Shown piece after piece: positions 1 through 6,478 of a stretch of DNA of 8,604 nt. The notes below the pieces were generated by a model. It did not search any database, had not been told where the DNA came from, and worked only from the letters and a program-made list of their open reading frames with translations. The first letter of the stretch is position 1. Each line of letters starts with the position of its first letter. Source of the DNA: an uncultured Oscillibacter sp. (GTDB lineage Bacteria; Bacillota; Clostridia; Oscillospirales; Oscillospiraceae). The position numbers and the translations under genes were made by a program. Location of the stretch: positions 1-8,604 of the forward strand of contig CAJUOD010000116.1 in the NCBI GenBank assembly GCA_910587875.1, in the 5' to 3' direction.

Positions 1-1390
1 CCACCGTGGCCGCGTCGTCGCTGGCCCGGTGGTGGTTGAAGGCGGGCAGATCCAAATGCTCCGCCACGATGTCCAATTTGTACTTTCCCAGCCCTGGCAG
101 TAGGTTCTGAGCCAGAATCAGGGAATCAATATAAGTGGGCTGAAAGTCCAGCCCCGCCTCTTTGCAGCCCTTGCGGATGAAGCCGATGTCGAACTCCGCG
201 TTGTGGGCCGCCAGGGGCCGCCCGTTGACGAACTTCAAAAAGTCTGCCAGGGCCTCCGCCGGCTGGGGCGCGTCCTTCAGCATCTCGTCGGTGATGCCCG
301 TGAGGCCGATGATCTCTGGCGTCAGCCGCTTTCCGGGGTTCACAAAGGTCTGGAAGCGCTCGGCAATCTCCCCGCCCTTCAGCACCACCGCGCCGATCTC
401 CGTGATGGCCTCCCGGTCCACCCGGAGGCCCGTGGTCTCAATGTCGAAGCAGACAATTTCCCCCTCCAGGGGGATGTCCAGGGACCCATGGACGGCAATG
501 CGGTCGTCCACGTTGTTGATGAAATAGCCCTCCACCCCGTAGAGGATTTTGATTTTGTCCCCGGCGGCGTGCCAGGCCTCCGGGAAGGACTGGGCCACGC
601 CGTGGTCCGTGATGGCGATGGCGGGGTGGCCCCAGCGGATGGCCTCCTGGATGACCTCCTTGGTGTCCGTCAGGGCGTCCATGTTGCTCATCCGGGTGTG
701 GAGGTGCAGCTCCACCCGCTTCACCGGAGCCGTATCCATCCGCTCCTCGTGGTCCGTCACGTTGATGTGCTGGGGGTTCAGCTGGATGTCCTTCCCGTCC
801 CAGGTGGGCTCCATCTTCCCCTGGACCACCAGCCACATGCCGGGCTTCACGGCGCTCTCCAGGGCCTGGGCCTCCCTGGCGGCCAGATTCTTCTGGACGC
901 TGACGGACCCGGTGCCGTCGGTCATGTCGAAGCTCAGCCGCCACATCCCCGGCCGCCGGGTCTCCCGGCACTCGAAGAAAAAGACCTTGCCGGACACGGT
1001 GGCCGTGCCCATTTTCACGTTCAGCGCCGACATGGGGCCGGGCTTGGCCTTGATGGGATTTCCCATCAGAATTTTACCCGTCTTCTTTTTGGGGGCCGCC
1101 TTGGGCGCGCTGCCGCCCTGGGCAGCGGGCGCGGCGGGAGGCGGCGGAGGAGCCGCACAGGTGACGTTCAGCTCCGCCCTTTGGAAGCCGTAAACCGCCT
1201 TCAGCGTCTCCTCCAGGCTCCGGAGGTCCCCCTGGTCCAGGGGATTTTTTACCGTCATGTCCACCTGGATGGACCGCTCTCCCGGGTCGATGCAGCCATG
1301 GGTCAGCTCCGCTCCCGCCAGCCGGAGCCGGAGCTCTGGAGACGCCGACAGCTCGGCGAAGAATTCAAAAAATGGGATGTTTCTCGACAT
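1..1390 (-). CDS. polC: DNA polymerase III PolC-type alpha subunit, N-terminal 463 codons (partial)
   Basis: Replicative DNA polymerase with built-in 3'-5' proofreading, the Bacillota-type chromosomal replicase. The frame is open from the ATG at 1388-1390 to the window edge, so the polymerase palm, fingers and C-terminal parts lie outside. Visible order: N-terminal domain (about 1-77), Ala/Pro/Lys-rich linker (about 79-103, with five prolines at 81-85), OB-fold (about 125-215, GKVFFFE at 134-140), PHP domain start (VELHLHT at 226-232), then a DnaQ-like exonuclease inserted in the PHP domain. Exonuclease motifs: ExoI FDIETTGL with D316 and E318, ExoII AHNAEFD ending at D401, ExoIII HHRASDDA with H454 and D458/D459. 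An in-frame TAG at 1412-1414 just upstream fixes the N terminus, and GAGAGG lies 5 nt before the ATG. From memory, B. subtilis PolC has ExoI near residue 425, so the N-terminal region here seems about 100 residues shorter. It is the last visible gene of the cluster, 33 nt after ispG. Confidence 0.96.
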   Translation of the reverse strand, partial: MSRNIPFFEFFAELSASPELRLRLAGAELTHGCIDPGERSIQVDMTVKNPLDQGDLRSLEETLKAVYGFQRAELNVTCAAPPPPPAAPAAQGGSAPKAAPKKKTGKILMGNPIKAKPGPMSALNVKMGTATVSGKVFFFECRETRRPGMWRLSFDMTDGTGSVSVQKNLAAREAQALESAVKPGMWLVVQGKMEPTWDGKDIQLNPQHINVTDHEERMDTAPVKRVELHLHTRMSNMDALTDTKEVIQEAIRWGHPAIAITDHGVAQSFPEAWHAAGDKIKILYGVEGYFINNVDDRIAVHGSLDIPLEGEIVCFDIETTGLRVDREAITEIGAVVLKGGEIAERFQTFVNPGKRLTPEIIGLTGITDEMLKDAPQPAEALADFLKFVNGRPLAAHNAEFDIGFIRKGCKEAGLDFQPTYIDSLILAQNLLPGLGKYKLDIVAEHLDLPAFNHHRASDDAATV

Positions 1391-1423
1391 GGCGTCCTCT
1401 CTTGTGTGTTTCTATCTGGGGCC

Positions 1424-2461
1424 TTACAGCCTCCCGATCTCCTCCATCAGCGCGTCCACCAGCCGCTCCTGGGGGACCTTATAGAGGATTTCCCCCTTGC
1501 GGAACAGCAGGCCCTCGCCCTTGCCCCCGGCGATGCCGATGTCGGCGGCGGAGGCCTCTCCCGGGCCGTTGACGGCGCAGCCCATCACCGCCACGGTGAT
1601 GTCCTTCTCGCAGTCCGCCAGCCGCCGCTCCACCTCCTCGGCAATGGGAATGAGGTCAATTCTCGTCCGGCCGCAGGTGGGACAGGCAATCAGATTCACG
1701 CCCGTCTTCCGGAGGCCCGCCGCCTTCAGAATCTTCTTGGCGGCGTAAATCTCCTCCACCGGGTCGGCGGTGAGGGTCACCCGGATGGTGTCCCCCACCC
1801 CCAGGCAGAGGAGGCCCCCAATGCCCATGGCGGACTTCACCATCCCCATGGAGGGCGTGCCCGCCTCGGTGACCCCCAGGTGGAGAGGGTAGTCCGTCTG
1901 TTGGCTTAAAGCTAAGTAAGCCGCCATGGTCAGCGGCACGTCGGAGCACTTGACGGAGAAGCAGATGTCGTCAAAGTCAAACTTGTTCAGCAGCCGGGCC
2001 TGTCCCAAAGCGCTCTCCACCAGGGCCTCGGCGGTGACGCCGCCGTACCTGGCCCGGAGCTCTTTCTCCAGAGACCCGCCGTTGACCCCCACACGGATGG
2101 GGATGCCCCGGGTCCGGCAGGCATCCGCCACGGCCTTGACCTTTTCCTCCCCGCCGATGTTTCCCGGGTTGATGCGGATAGCGTCAATCCCCCGCTCCGC
2201 GCAGGCCAGGGCGTATTTGTAGTTGAAATGGATGTCGGCAATCAGGGGGATGGAAATCTGTTCCTTGATTTTGTCCACGGCCTCCGCCGCCGCCTGGTCC
2301 GGGATGGCCACCCGGATGATCTCGCACCCGGCGGCCTCCAGCTTTTTGATCTGGGCCACGGTGGCGGCCACGTCGTCGGTCTTTGTATTGCACATGGACT
2401 GGATGGACACGGGAGCGCCGCCGCCCACCGGAACCTTGCCCACCAAGAGTTGCTTCGTCAT
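1424..2461 (-). CDS. ispG: 4-hydroxy-3-methylbut-2-en-1-yl diphosphate synthase (IspG/GcpE)
   Basis: Penultimate MEP-pathway enzyme: a [4Fe-4S] protein in the cytosol that reductively converts 2-C-methyl-D-erythritol 2,4-cyclodiphosphate to HMBPP. The 345-residue protein has the usual length of the short bacterial form. The N-terminal TIM barrel starts with PVGGGAPVSIQSM (11-23) and contains PLIADIHFNY (72-81) and RINPGNIGG (96-104). The C-terminal cluster-binding domain has CPTCGR (C260, C263) and GCAVNGPGEA (C295, E302), which supply the three Cys and one Glu cluster ligands known for the family, followed by ADIGIAGG. The ATG at 2459-2461 has a GGAGG Shine-Dalgarno 7 nt upstream. It follows rseP after an 84-nt gap and precedes polC by 33 nt. 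Together with dxr it places two MEP steps in this cluster. No missing key residue was seen. Confidence 0.97.
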   Translation of the reverse strand: MTKQLLVGKVPVGGGAPVSIQSMCNTKTDDVAATVAQIKKLEAAGCEIIRVAIPDQAAAEAVDKIKEQISIPLIADIHFNYKYALACAERGIDAIRINPGNIGGEEKVKAVADACRTRGIPIRVGVNGGSLEKELRARYGGVTAEALVESALGQARLLNKFDFDDICFSVKCSDVPLTMAAYLALSQQTDYPLHLGVTEAGTPSMGMVKSAMGIGGLLCLGVGDTIRVTLTADPVEEIYAAKKILKAAGLRKTGVNLIACPTCGRTRIDLIPIAEEVERRLADCEKDITVAVMGCAVNGPGEASAADIGIAGGKGEGLLFRKGEILYKVPQERLVDALMEEIGRL

Positions 2462-2544
2462 GCTACCGCCTCCAGATCTTCTTTGTTGCCGTCGCTTCGA
2501 CTTAATTTCCTACCAGGCTATCAGAGCGCGATAAAGTTCTTTTG

Positions 2545-2570
2545 CTTACTTTTCTTTCAAGAAAAGTAAG
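2545..2570. repeat. Perfect 10-bp-stem palindrome over the rseP stop codon
   Basis: Plus-strand arms CTTACTTTTC (2545-2554) and GAAAAGTAAG (2561-2570) are perfect inverted copies around a 6-nt loop. The element is AT-rich in a GC-rich region and overlaps the end of rseP: its bases encode the last seven residues (LLFLKEK) and the TAA. On the rseP sense strand it is followed by CAAAAGAAC, not a U-tract, so it is not a standard intrinsic terminator. It could be a dispersed repeat, an RNA 3'-end stabiliser or a processing site. That it is a multi-copy genomic repeat is inferred from its look. Confidence 0.6.
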
Positions 2571-3616
2571 GTCACGTCTTTCAAAGTTATCAGCAGCATC
2601 AGGCCCATGAGGGCCGCGAAACAGGCCGCGTTCACCGCCGCCTGGTACTTCTCCGGCACCTTCCGCTTAAACAGCAGCATGGCCAGGGCGTCGACCACCA
2701 GGAAGAAGATCCGCCCTCCGTCCAGAGCCGGAATGGGCAGCAGGTTCATCACCGCCAGGTTGACGGCGATGAGGGCCCCGAAGAAGGCGATGTTCTCAAA
2801 GGCGTCCAGGGCGGTCTCGGAGGCGTTCCCCACCTCCGTCATGGTGGACACGATGCCCACCGGGCCGCTGACCTCCGAGAGGCCCACGTTGCCCCGGACC
2901 AGCTGGATGAGACTGAACCACACCTGCTGCACAAAGTCCAGGGTTTGGTAGCCGATGAATTTCACCGTATTGAAAAACGTCGCCGGGATCCGTGCGGCGC
3001 CCACCATCAGGCCGAAGCGCCCCGGCTGTCCGTCGTAGGTCCCCCGGTACAGGGGCAGGTCCTTCAGGACCACCTTCTCCCCGTCCCGGATGACCTCGAC
3101 GTCCACGCCCTCTCCGTCGTTGAAGCGGAGGAACAAGGACGCGTCCCCCCGGAGATAGGTCCGCCAGCCGTCGATCTTATAGAAGACGTCGCCCTCCATC
3201 AGGCCCTCCTCCCCCTCCAGGGGGAAGCCCTCGGAAAAACCCGCCACCTGGTCCACGTAGAAGCCCGTGGCCGTGGCGAAGATACAGGCGATAACGGCGA
3301 TCCCCGCCAGCAGGTTCATAATGGACCCGGCGGCCAGGATGATGAGCTTCTTCCAGAAGCCCTGGCGGATGAAGCTGCGCTCATCCCCGGTGTCCCCGTC
3401 CTCCCCCTCCAGGGCACAGAAGCCCCCGATGGGCAGGAGCCGCAGGGAGTACCGAGTCTCCCCCGTCTCCTTGTGCCACAGCAGCGGGCCCATACCGATG
3501 GAGAACTCGTTGACCCGCACGCCGCAGAGCCGGGCCGCCAGGAAGTGGCCCAGCTCGTGAACGGCAACCAGGAAGCCGAAGATGAAAATGCCCGCCAGGA
3601 CGTAGATAACGCTCAT
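2546..3616 (-). CDS. rseP: RIP metalloprotease RseP/RasP family (site-2 protease, M50)
   Basis: Intramembrane zinc metalloprotease that cleaves transmembrane segments of substrates such as anti-sigma factors or signal-peptide remnants after a first cut by another protease. The 356-residue protein starts with a hydrophobic helix carrying the HExxH zinc site (HELGH, 20-24; H20, E21, H24). A second membrane helix lies at about 90-113, a PDZ-like region at about 120-205, and a third hydrophobic segment at about 280-310 carries the conserved NLLPIPALDGG (291-301), which provides the third metal-ligand Asp (D299). A last hydrophobic segment lies at about 330-354. The ATG at 3614-3616 has GAGGAG 9 nt upstream, and the dxr-rseP gap is 19 nt. 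The substrate is unknown: the family members RseP, RasP and SpoIVFB differ, and the position after cdsA-dxr matches the RasP/RseP locus rather than the sporulation SpoIVFB. The last seven codons and stop lie in a palindrome. Confidence 0.95.
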   Translation of the reverse strand: MSVIYVLAGIFIFGFLVAVHELGHFLAARLCGVRVNEFSIGMGPLLWHKETGETRYSLRLLPIGGFCALEGEDGDTGDERSFIRQGFWKKLIILAAGSIMNLLAGIAVIACIFATATGFYVDQVAGFSEGFPLEGEEGLMEGDVFYKIDGWRTYLRGDASLFLRFNDGEGVDVEVIRDGEKVVLKDLPLYRGTYDGQPGRFGLMVGAARIPATFFNTVKFIGYQTLDFVQQVWFSLIQLVRGNVGLSEVSGPVGIVSTMTEVGNASETALDAFENIAFFGALIAVNLAVMNLLPIPALDGGRIFFLVVDALAMLLFKRKVPEKYQAAVNAACFAALMGLMLLITLKDVTLLFLKEK

Positions 3617-3635
3617 GGAAACGCGCTCCTCAATT

Positions 3636-4781
3636 TCAAAAGTTTTTCAGTACCTCCCGCCGGGCCGCCGCGTCCGCCTCCAGGATGTCCGAAAGGCTGG
3701 GCTTGTGGACGACGGGCAGCTCCGTCATGGCCCGGGCCGTGAGGTCGAAGATGTCCTGGAAACCGATGCGGTCCTCCAGAAAGAGGCGCACCGCCTCCTC
3801 GTTGGCGGCGTTCAGCACGGCGCAGGCCGTGCCCCCCTTGGCCGCCGCCACCTCGGCAAGCCGGAGGCACGGGAAGGTCCCCCGGTCCGGCTCCTCGAAG
3901 GTCAGGGGCGGGCAGTTCAGCAGGTTCAGCGGCTCCGCCGCCGACTCCGCCCGCTGGGGGTAAGTCATGGCGTACCGGATGGGCAGGCGCATGTCCGGCG
4001 TGCCCAGCTGTGCCAGCAGCGCCCCGTCCCGGAACTCCACCAGGGAGTGGACAATGCTCTGGCGGTGGATGGCCACGCTCACCCTTGTCAGGGGCAGGCG
4101 GTAGAGCCGCATGGCCTCGATGACCTCCAGGCCCTTGTTCATCAGCGTGGCGCAGTCCACGGTGATTTTCGGGCCCATCTTCCAGTTGGGGTGCTGCAAC
4201 GCGTCCGCCCGGGTCTTCTTCGCCACCTCGTCCCGGCTCATCCCATAGAAGGGCCCGCCGGAGCAGGTCAGGATCACCCGGCGAATTTCCCCCCGGTCCA
4301 GGCAGCCCTGGACGCACTGGAAGATGGCGGAGTGCTCGGAGTCCACGGGGACGATCTCCGCCCCCCGCTTCTCCGCGGCCTCCATCACCAGTTCCCCGGC
4401 ACAGACCAGGGTCTCCTTGTTGGCCAGGGCAATGCGCTTGCCCTCCCGGATGGCGGCGAGGGTGGGCTTCAGGCCCACCATGCCCACCACGGCGGTGACC
4501 ACCGTATCCACCCCCGGCAGGGTCGCCGCCGTGGAGAGAGCGGAGACGCCGCCGTGGACGTGGGTATTCGTGTCCGCCAGGCGGACCTTTAAATCCTTCG
4601 CCGCCGCCTCGTCGGTCATGATGACCTGGCGGGGCCGGAATTTCCGGGCCTGTTCCTCCGCCAGCGCCACATTGTTGTGGGCGGTGATGGCGGCCACTGT
4701 CAAGCCCAGCTGCTCCGCCACGTCCAGGGTCTGCCGCCCGATGGAGCCGGTGGAGCCCAAAATCGAAATCGTCTTTGTCAT
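3636..4781 (-). CDS. dxr: 1-deoxy-D-xylulose 5-phosphate reductoisomerase
   Basis: First committed MEP-pathway enzyme: NADPH- and divalent-metal-dependent conversion of DXP to 2-C-methyl-D-erythritol 4-phosphate, and the fosmidomycin target. The 381-residue length is typical. The N-terminal Rossmann motif is ILGSTGSIG (7-15). ALANKETLV (118-126) and PVDSEHSA (145-152) give metal ligands D147 and E149, and MNKGLE (214-219) gives E219. The substrate-binding region includes SGGPF (174-178) and HPNW (197-200). By alignment from memory to the E. coli enzyme, its phosphate-contacting Ser222 is Cys here (C210, in VDCATLMNKGLE), and the usual HPQS is HRQS (239-242). Both are conservative enough to leave an active enzyme. 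The ATG at 4779-4781 has only a weak Shine-Dalgarno (AGAGATG), so translation may be coupled to cdsA, which ends 18 nt upstream. Confidence 0.96.
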   Translation of the reverse strand: MTKTISILGSTGSIGRQTLDVAEQLGLTVAAITAHNNVALAEEQARKFRPRQVIMTDEAAAKDLKVRLADTNTHVHGGVSALSTAATLPGVDTVVTAVVGMVGLKPTLAAIREGKRIALANKETLVCAGELVMEAAEKRGAEIVPVDSEHSAIFQCVQGCLDRGEIRRVILTCSGGPFYGMSRDEVAKKTRADALQHPNWKMGPKITVDCATLMNKGLEVIEAMRLYRLPLTRVSVAIHRQSIVHSLVEFRDGALLAQLGTPDMRLPIRYAMTYPQRAESAAEPLNLLNCPPLTFEEPDRGTFPCLRLAEVAAAKGGTACAVLNAANEEAVRLFLEDRIGFQDIFDLTARAMTELPVVHKPSLSDILEADAAARREVLKNF

Positions 4782-4799
4782 GTCTACATCTCTATTCTA

Positions 4800-5597
4800 T
4801 TACAGAAAGCTGAAAATAATCTCAATCACCGGGGCCACAAACAGCACACTGTCAAAGCGGTCCAGCACGCCGCCGTGGGCCAGGAAGAGATGTCCGTAAT
4901 CTTTAATCCCAAATTCCCGCTTGATAAGAGAAAAGCTCAAGTCCCCGATCTGGGCCACCACGCCGCAGAACAGGGCCAGCAGGGCCATGGGCCCGTACCC
5001 GATGAGGGAGCCGCCGAAAAAGCGGTCCATGACCCACACGAACAGGAGGCCGCAGAGGACGTTGCCCGCCAGTCCCCCGACGGAGCCCTCGACGGTCTTC
5101 TTGGGGCTGACCTTGGGGGCCAGCTTGTGCTTTCCCAGGGTGAGCCCGGCGAAGAAGGCGAAGGTGTCACAGGCGAAGCTCAAAATGAAGGGCAGGAGGA
5201 GATAACCCCGGTGGACTCCGCCGGCCTCCAGACGGAGGAAGGACGCGAAGGACCAGCCGATGGCGATGCTCCCAAAGAGGCCCGCCATGATCTGGTTAAA
5301 TTTCACTTGGCCTCCCCTGAAAATGGCGTAGCCAAAAAAGAACACCGCCCCCAGCATAAAAAGGACCGATATTCTCTCCGGTGAATTGTAATACCAGCTC
5401 ACCGTCAAACCGGCCCAGAGGGTGCTGAATCCCGCCAGCTCCGCTTTTTTCGTACCGCTGACGCACTGCTGGAGTTCCATGGCCCCAACGCCCGCCAGGA
5501 TGATCAAAGCCAGCGCCATGACTATGGGGGGCGCGGCCAGGACCACGTACAGCAGCGCCGGGATGCCCACGGCGGCTACCAGGATTCTTGATTTCAT
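4800..5597 (-). CDS. cdsA: Phosphatidate cytidylyltransferase (CDP-diacylglycerol synthase)
   Basis: Polytopic membrane enzyme that makes CDP-diacylglycerol from CTP and phosphatidic acid, the precursor of phosphatidylglycerol and cardiolipin. The 265-residue protein is largely hydrophobic, with roughly seven to eight predicted membrane segments. The family core is present: SFACDTFAFFAG, GKHKLAPKVSPKKTVEGSVGG, then the C-terminal signature SFSLIKREFGIKDYGHLF-LAHGGVLDRFDS. In the signature the residue pair before HGG is LA, where most homologues have PG, while the Asp/Lys/His/Asp residues are kept. I chose the ATG at 5595-5597 (MKSRILVAAVG) over a GTG 12 nt upstream at 5607-5609, because the only good Shine-Dalgarno (5606-5614) overlaps that GTG and is 8 nt from the ATG. 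It follows uppS after a 143-nt gap filled by a repeat element and precedes dxr by 18 nt. Confidence 0.95.
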   Translation of the reverse strand: MKSRILVAAVGIPALLYVVLAAPPIVMALALIILAGVGAMELQQCVSGTKKAELAGFSTLWAGLTVSWYYNSPERISVLFMLGAVFFFGYAIFRGGQVKFNQIMAGLFGSIAIGWSFASFLRLEAGGVHRGYLLLPFILSFACDTFAFFAGLTLGKHKLAPKVSPKKTVEGSVGGLAGNVLCGLLFVWVMDRFFGGSLIGYGPMALLALFCGVVAQIGDLSFSLIKREFGIKDYGHLFLAHGGVLDRFDSVLFVAPVIEIIFSFL

Positions 5598-5605
5598 GGT
5601 TGTTC

Positions 5606-5614
5606 TCACCTTCC
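5606..5614 (-). promoter_or_regulatory. Shine-Dalgarno that decides the cdsA start
   Basis: On the minus strand this reads GGAAGGTGA, with six bases (AGGTGA) matching the consensus, and ends 8 nt before the ATG at 5595-5597. It overlaps the alternative GTG (5607-5609), which therefore has no properly spaced site. This supports the shorter CdsA start. Confidence 0.65.
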
Positions 5615-5621
5615 ATCCGAT

Positions 5622-5723
5622 CTTGCGGGGGAAATGGGCGATTGATAATCGCCCCTACGCACGCCGGTCTATCGATGATCCGCCCATGTAGGGGCGGCAA
5701 TCTGCCGCCCGATCTCCCGCAAG
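5622..5723. repeat. Nested inverted-repeat element between uppS and cdsA (about 102 bp)
   Basis: Outer arms CTTGCGGGGGA (5622-5632) and TCTCCCGCAAG (5713-5723) are inverted copies with one G/T mismatch in 11 positions. Inside are two small perfect hairpins with 8-bp stems and 3-nt loops: GGGCGATT-GAT-AATCGCCC (5636-5654) and GGGCGGCA-ATC-TGCCGCCC (5692-5710). A further inverted pair, CGCCCCTAC (5650-5658) and GTAGGGGCG (5688-5696), links the halves, and a 6-bp pair CCGCCC/GGGCGG lies at 5680-5697. The whole thing resembles a REP/BIME-like or MITE-like intergenic element. It has no coding capacity and no clear target-site duplication. Transcribed, it would fold into a strong structure between uppS and cdsA. 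Confidence 0.7.
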
Positions 5724-5740
5724 GCACATTCGTTCCCGGT

Positions 5741-6478
5741 TCATTTCACCCCGCCGAATCTCCGGTCCCGTGCGTGATAGGCCGCGATGGCCCGGTCAAT
5801 CTCCTTCTCGTCGAAGTCCGGCCAGAGGGTGTCCGTGTAGTAAAACTCCGCATAGGCGCACTGCCACAGCAGGAAATTGCTCAGCCGCTGCTCCCCGCTG
5901 GGGCGGATGATCAGCTCCGGGTCTGGGATCCCGGCGGAGTCCAGATAGCCCGAGAAGGCCGCCTCGTCCAGGTCCTCCGGCTTCTTTACCCCGGCGGCGC
6001 AGTCGGCGGCGAAGCGCCGGGCCGCCCGGAGAATCTCGTCCCGCCCGCCGTAGTTCAGGCAGACGTTGGCCTGGAAGTCGTCGGCGCTCAGGTGCTCCGT
6101 GATCTCGTCGGTCTCCCGGGCCAGGGCCCGCAGCTCCGGGGCGATGGGGGTCATGTCCCCGAAGAAGTGAAGCCGGATATGGTCCCGCTCCATGGTGTCC
6201 ACCGCCTCCAGGAGGTACTTCTTCAAAAGCGCCATAATGGCGGAGACCTCCGTCTCGGAGCGCTTCCAGTTCTCCGTGGAGAAGGCGTAGACCGTCAGGT
6301 GCTTCACGCCGATGTCCTTGCAGTAGGTGGCGATTTTCCGGAAGGTCTCCGCCCCGGCCTTGTGCCCCGCCGTTCGGGGGAGGCCCCGTTTCGTGGCCCA
6401 GCGGCCGTTGCCGTCCATGATGATCGCAATGTGGCGGGGCGGCGCAAGCCGCCCCGTTTCGTGGTTGTATTCCGCCAT
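5741..6478 (-). CDS. uppS: Isoprenyl transferase / undecaprenyl diphosphate synthase
   Basis: Cytosolic cis-prenyltransferase that adds isopentenyl units to farnesyl diphosphate to build undecaprenyl diphosphate, the precursor of the lipid carrier for peptidoglycan and other wall polymers. The 245-residue protein has HIAIIMDGNGRWA (16-28) with catalytic D22, FSTENW (66-71), LNYGGRDEI (141-149), and RPSGEQRLSNFLLWQ (192-206) followed by AEFY with E211, the expected metal-binding Glu. All are canonical. Its ATG overlaps the frr stop (TGATG on the sense strand), with only a weak Shine-Dalgarno inside frr, so termination-reinitiation coupling with frr is likely. Codons for residues around 8-15 (GRLAPPR region) lie in a 9-bp-stem GC palindrome at 6435-6456, just after the start. 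This could affect initiation. The product length (C55) is inferred from the operon context. Confidence 0.96.
   Translation of the reverse strand: MAEYNHETGRLAPPRHIAIIMDGNGRWATKRGLPRTAGHKAGAETFRKIATYCKDIGVKHLTVYAFSTENWKRSETEVSAIMALLKKYLLEAVDTMERDHIRLHFFGDMTPIAPELRALARETDEITEHLSADDFQANVCLNYGGRDEILRAARRFAADCAAGVKKPEDLDEAAFSGYLDSAGIPDPELIIRPSGEQRLSNFLLWQCAYAEFYYTDTLWPDFDEKEIDRAIAAYHARDRRFGGVK
6435..6456. repeat. GC-rich palindrome inside the 5' end of uppS
   Basis: Arms CGGGGCGGC (6435-6443) and GCCGCCCCG (6448-6456) are perfect inverted copies around a 4-nt loop (GCAA on the plus strand, UUGC in the mRNA). It begins about 22 nt into the uppS coding sequence and is read in frame. It shares the arm cores GGGGCGGC and GCCGCCC with the second hairpin of the intergenic element at 5691-5710, which suggests the same repeat family inside a gene. 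The relationship is an inference from arm identity only. Confidence 0.6.

Noticed and set aside
203..1909. 568-codon plus-strand open frame
   Set aside because: It is antisense to polC and ispG, low-complexity in Gly/Leu/His/Arg/Pro, and without family motifs. High GC removes stops on the opposite strand.
2545..2570. Intrinsic terminator after rseP
   Set aside because: The stem is AT-rich and no U-tract follows on either strand, so I list it as a repeat instead.
3613..4317. 234-codon minus-strand frame inside dxr
   Set aside because: It is the same strand but a different frame from dxr, and its composition is Gly/Pro/Arg-rich noise.
2945..4592. Two long plus-strand frames (2945-3742 and 3615-4592)
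   Set aside because: They run antisense across rseP and dxr, which have clear catalytic motifs on the other strand. No homology-like motifs were seen in these frames.
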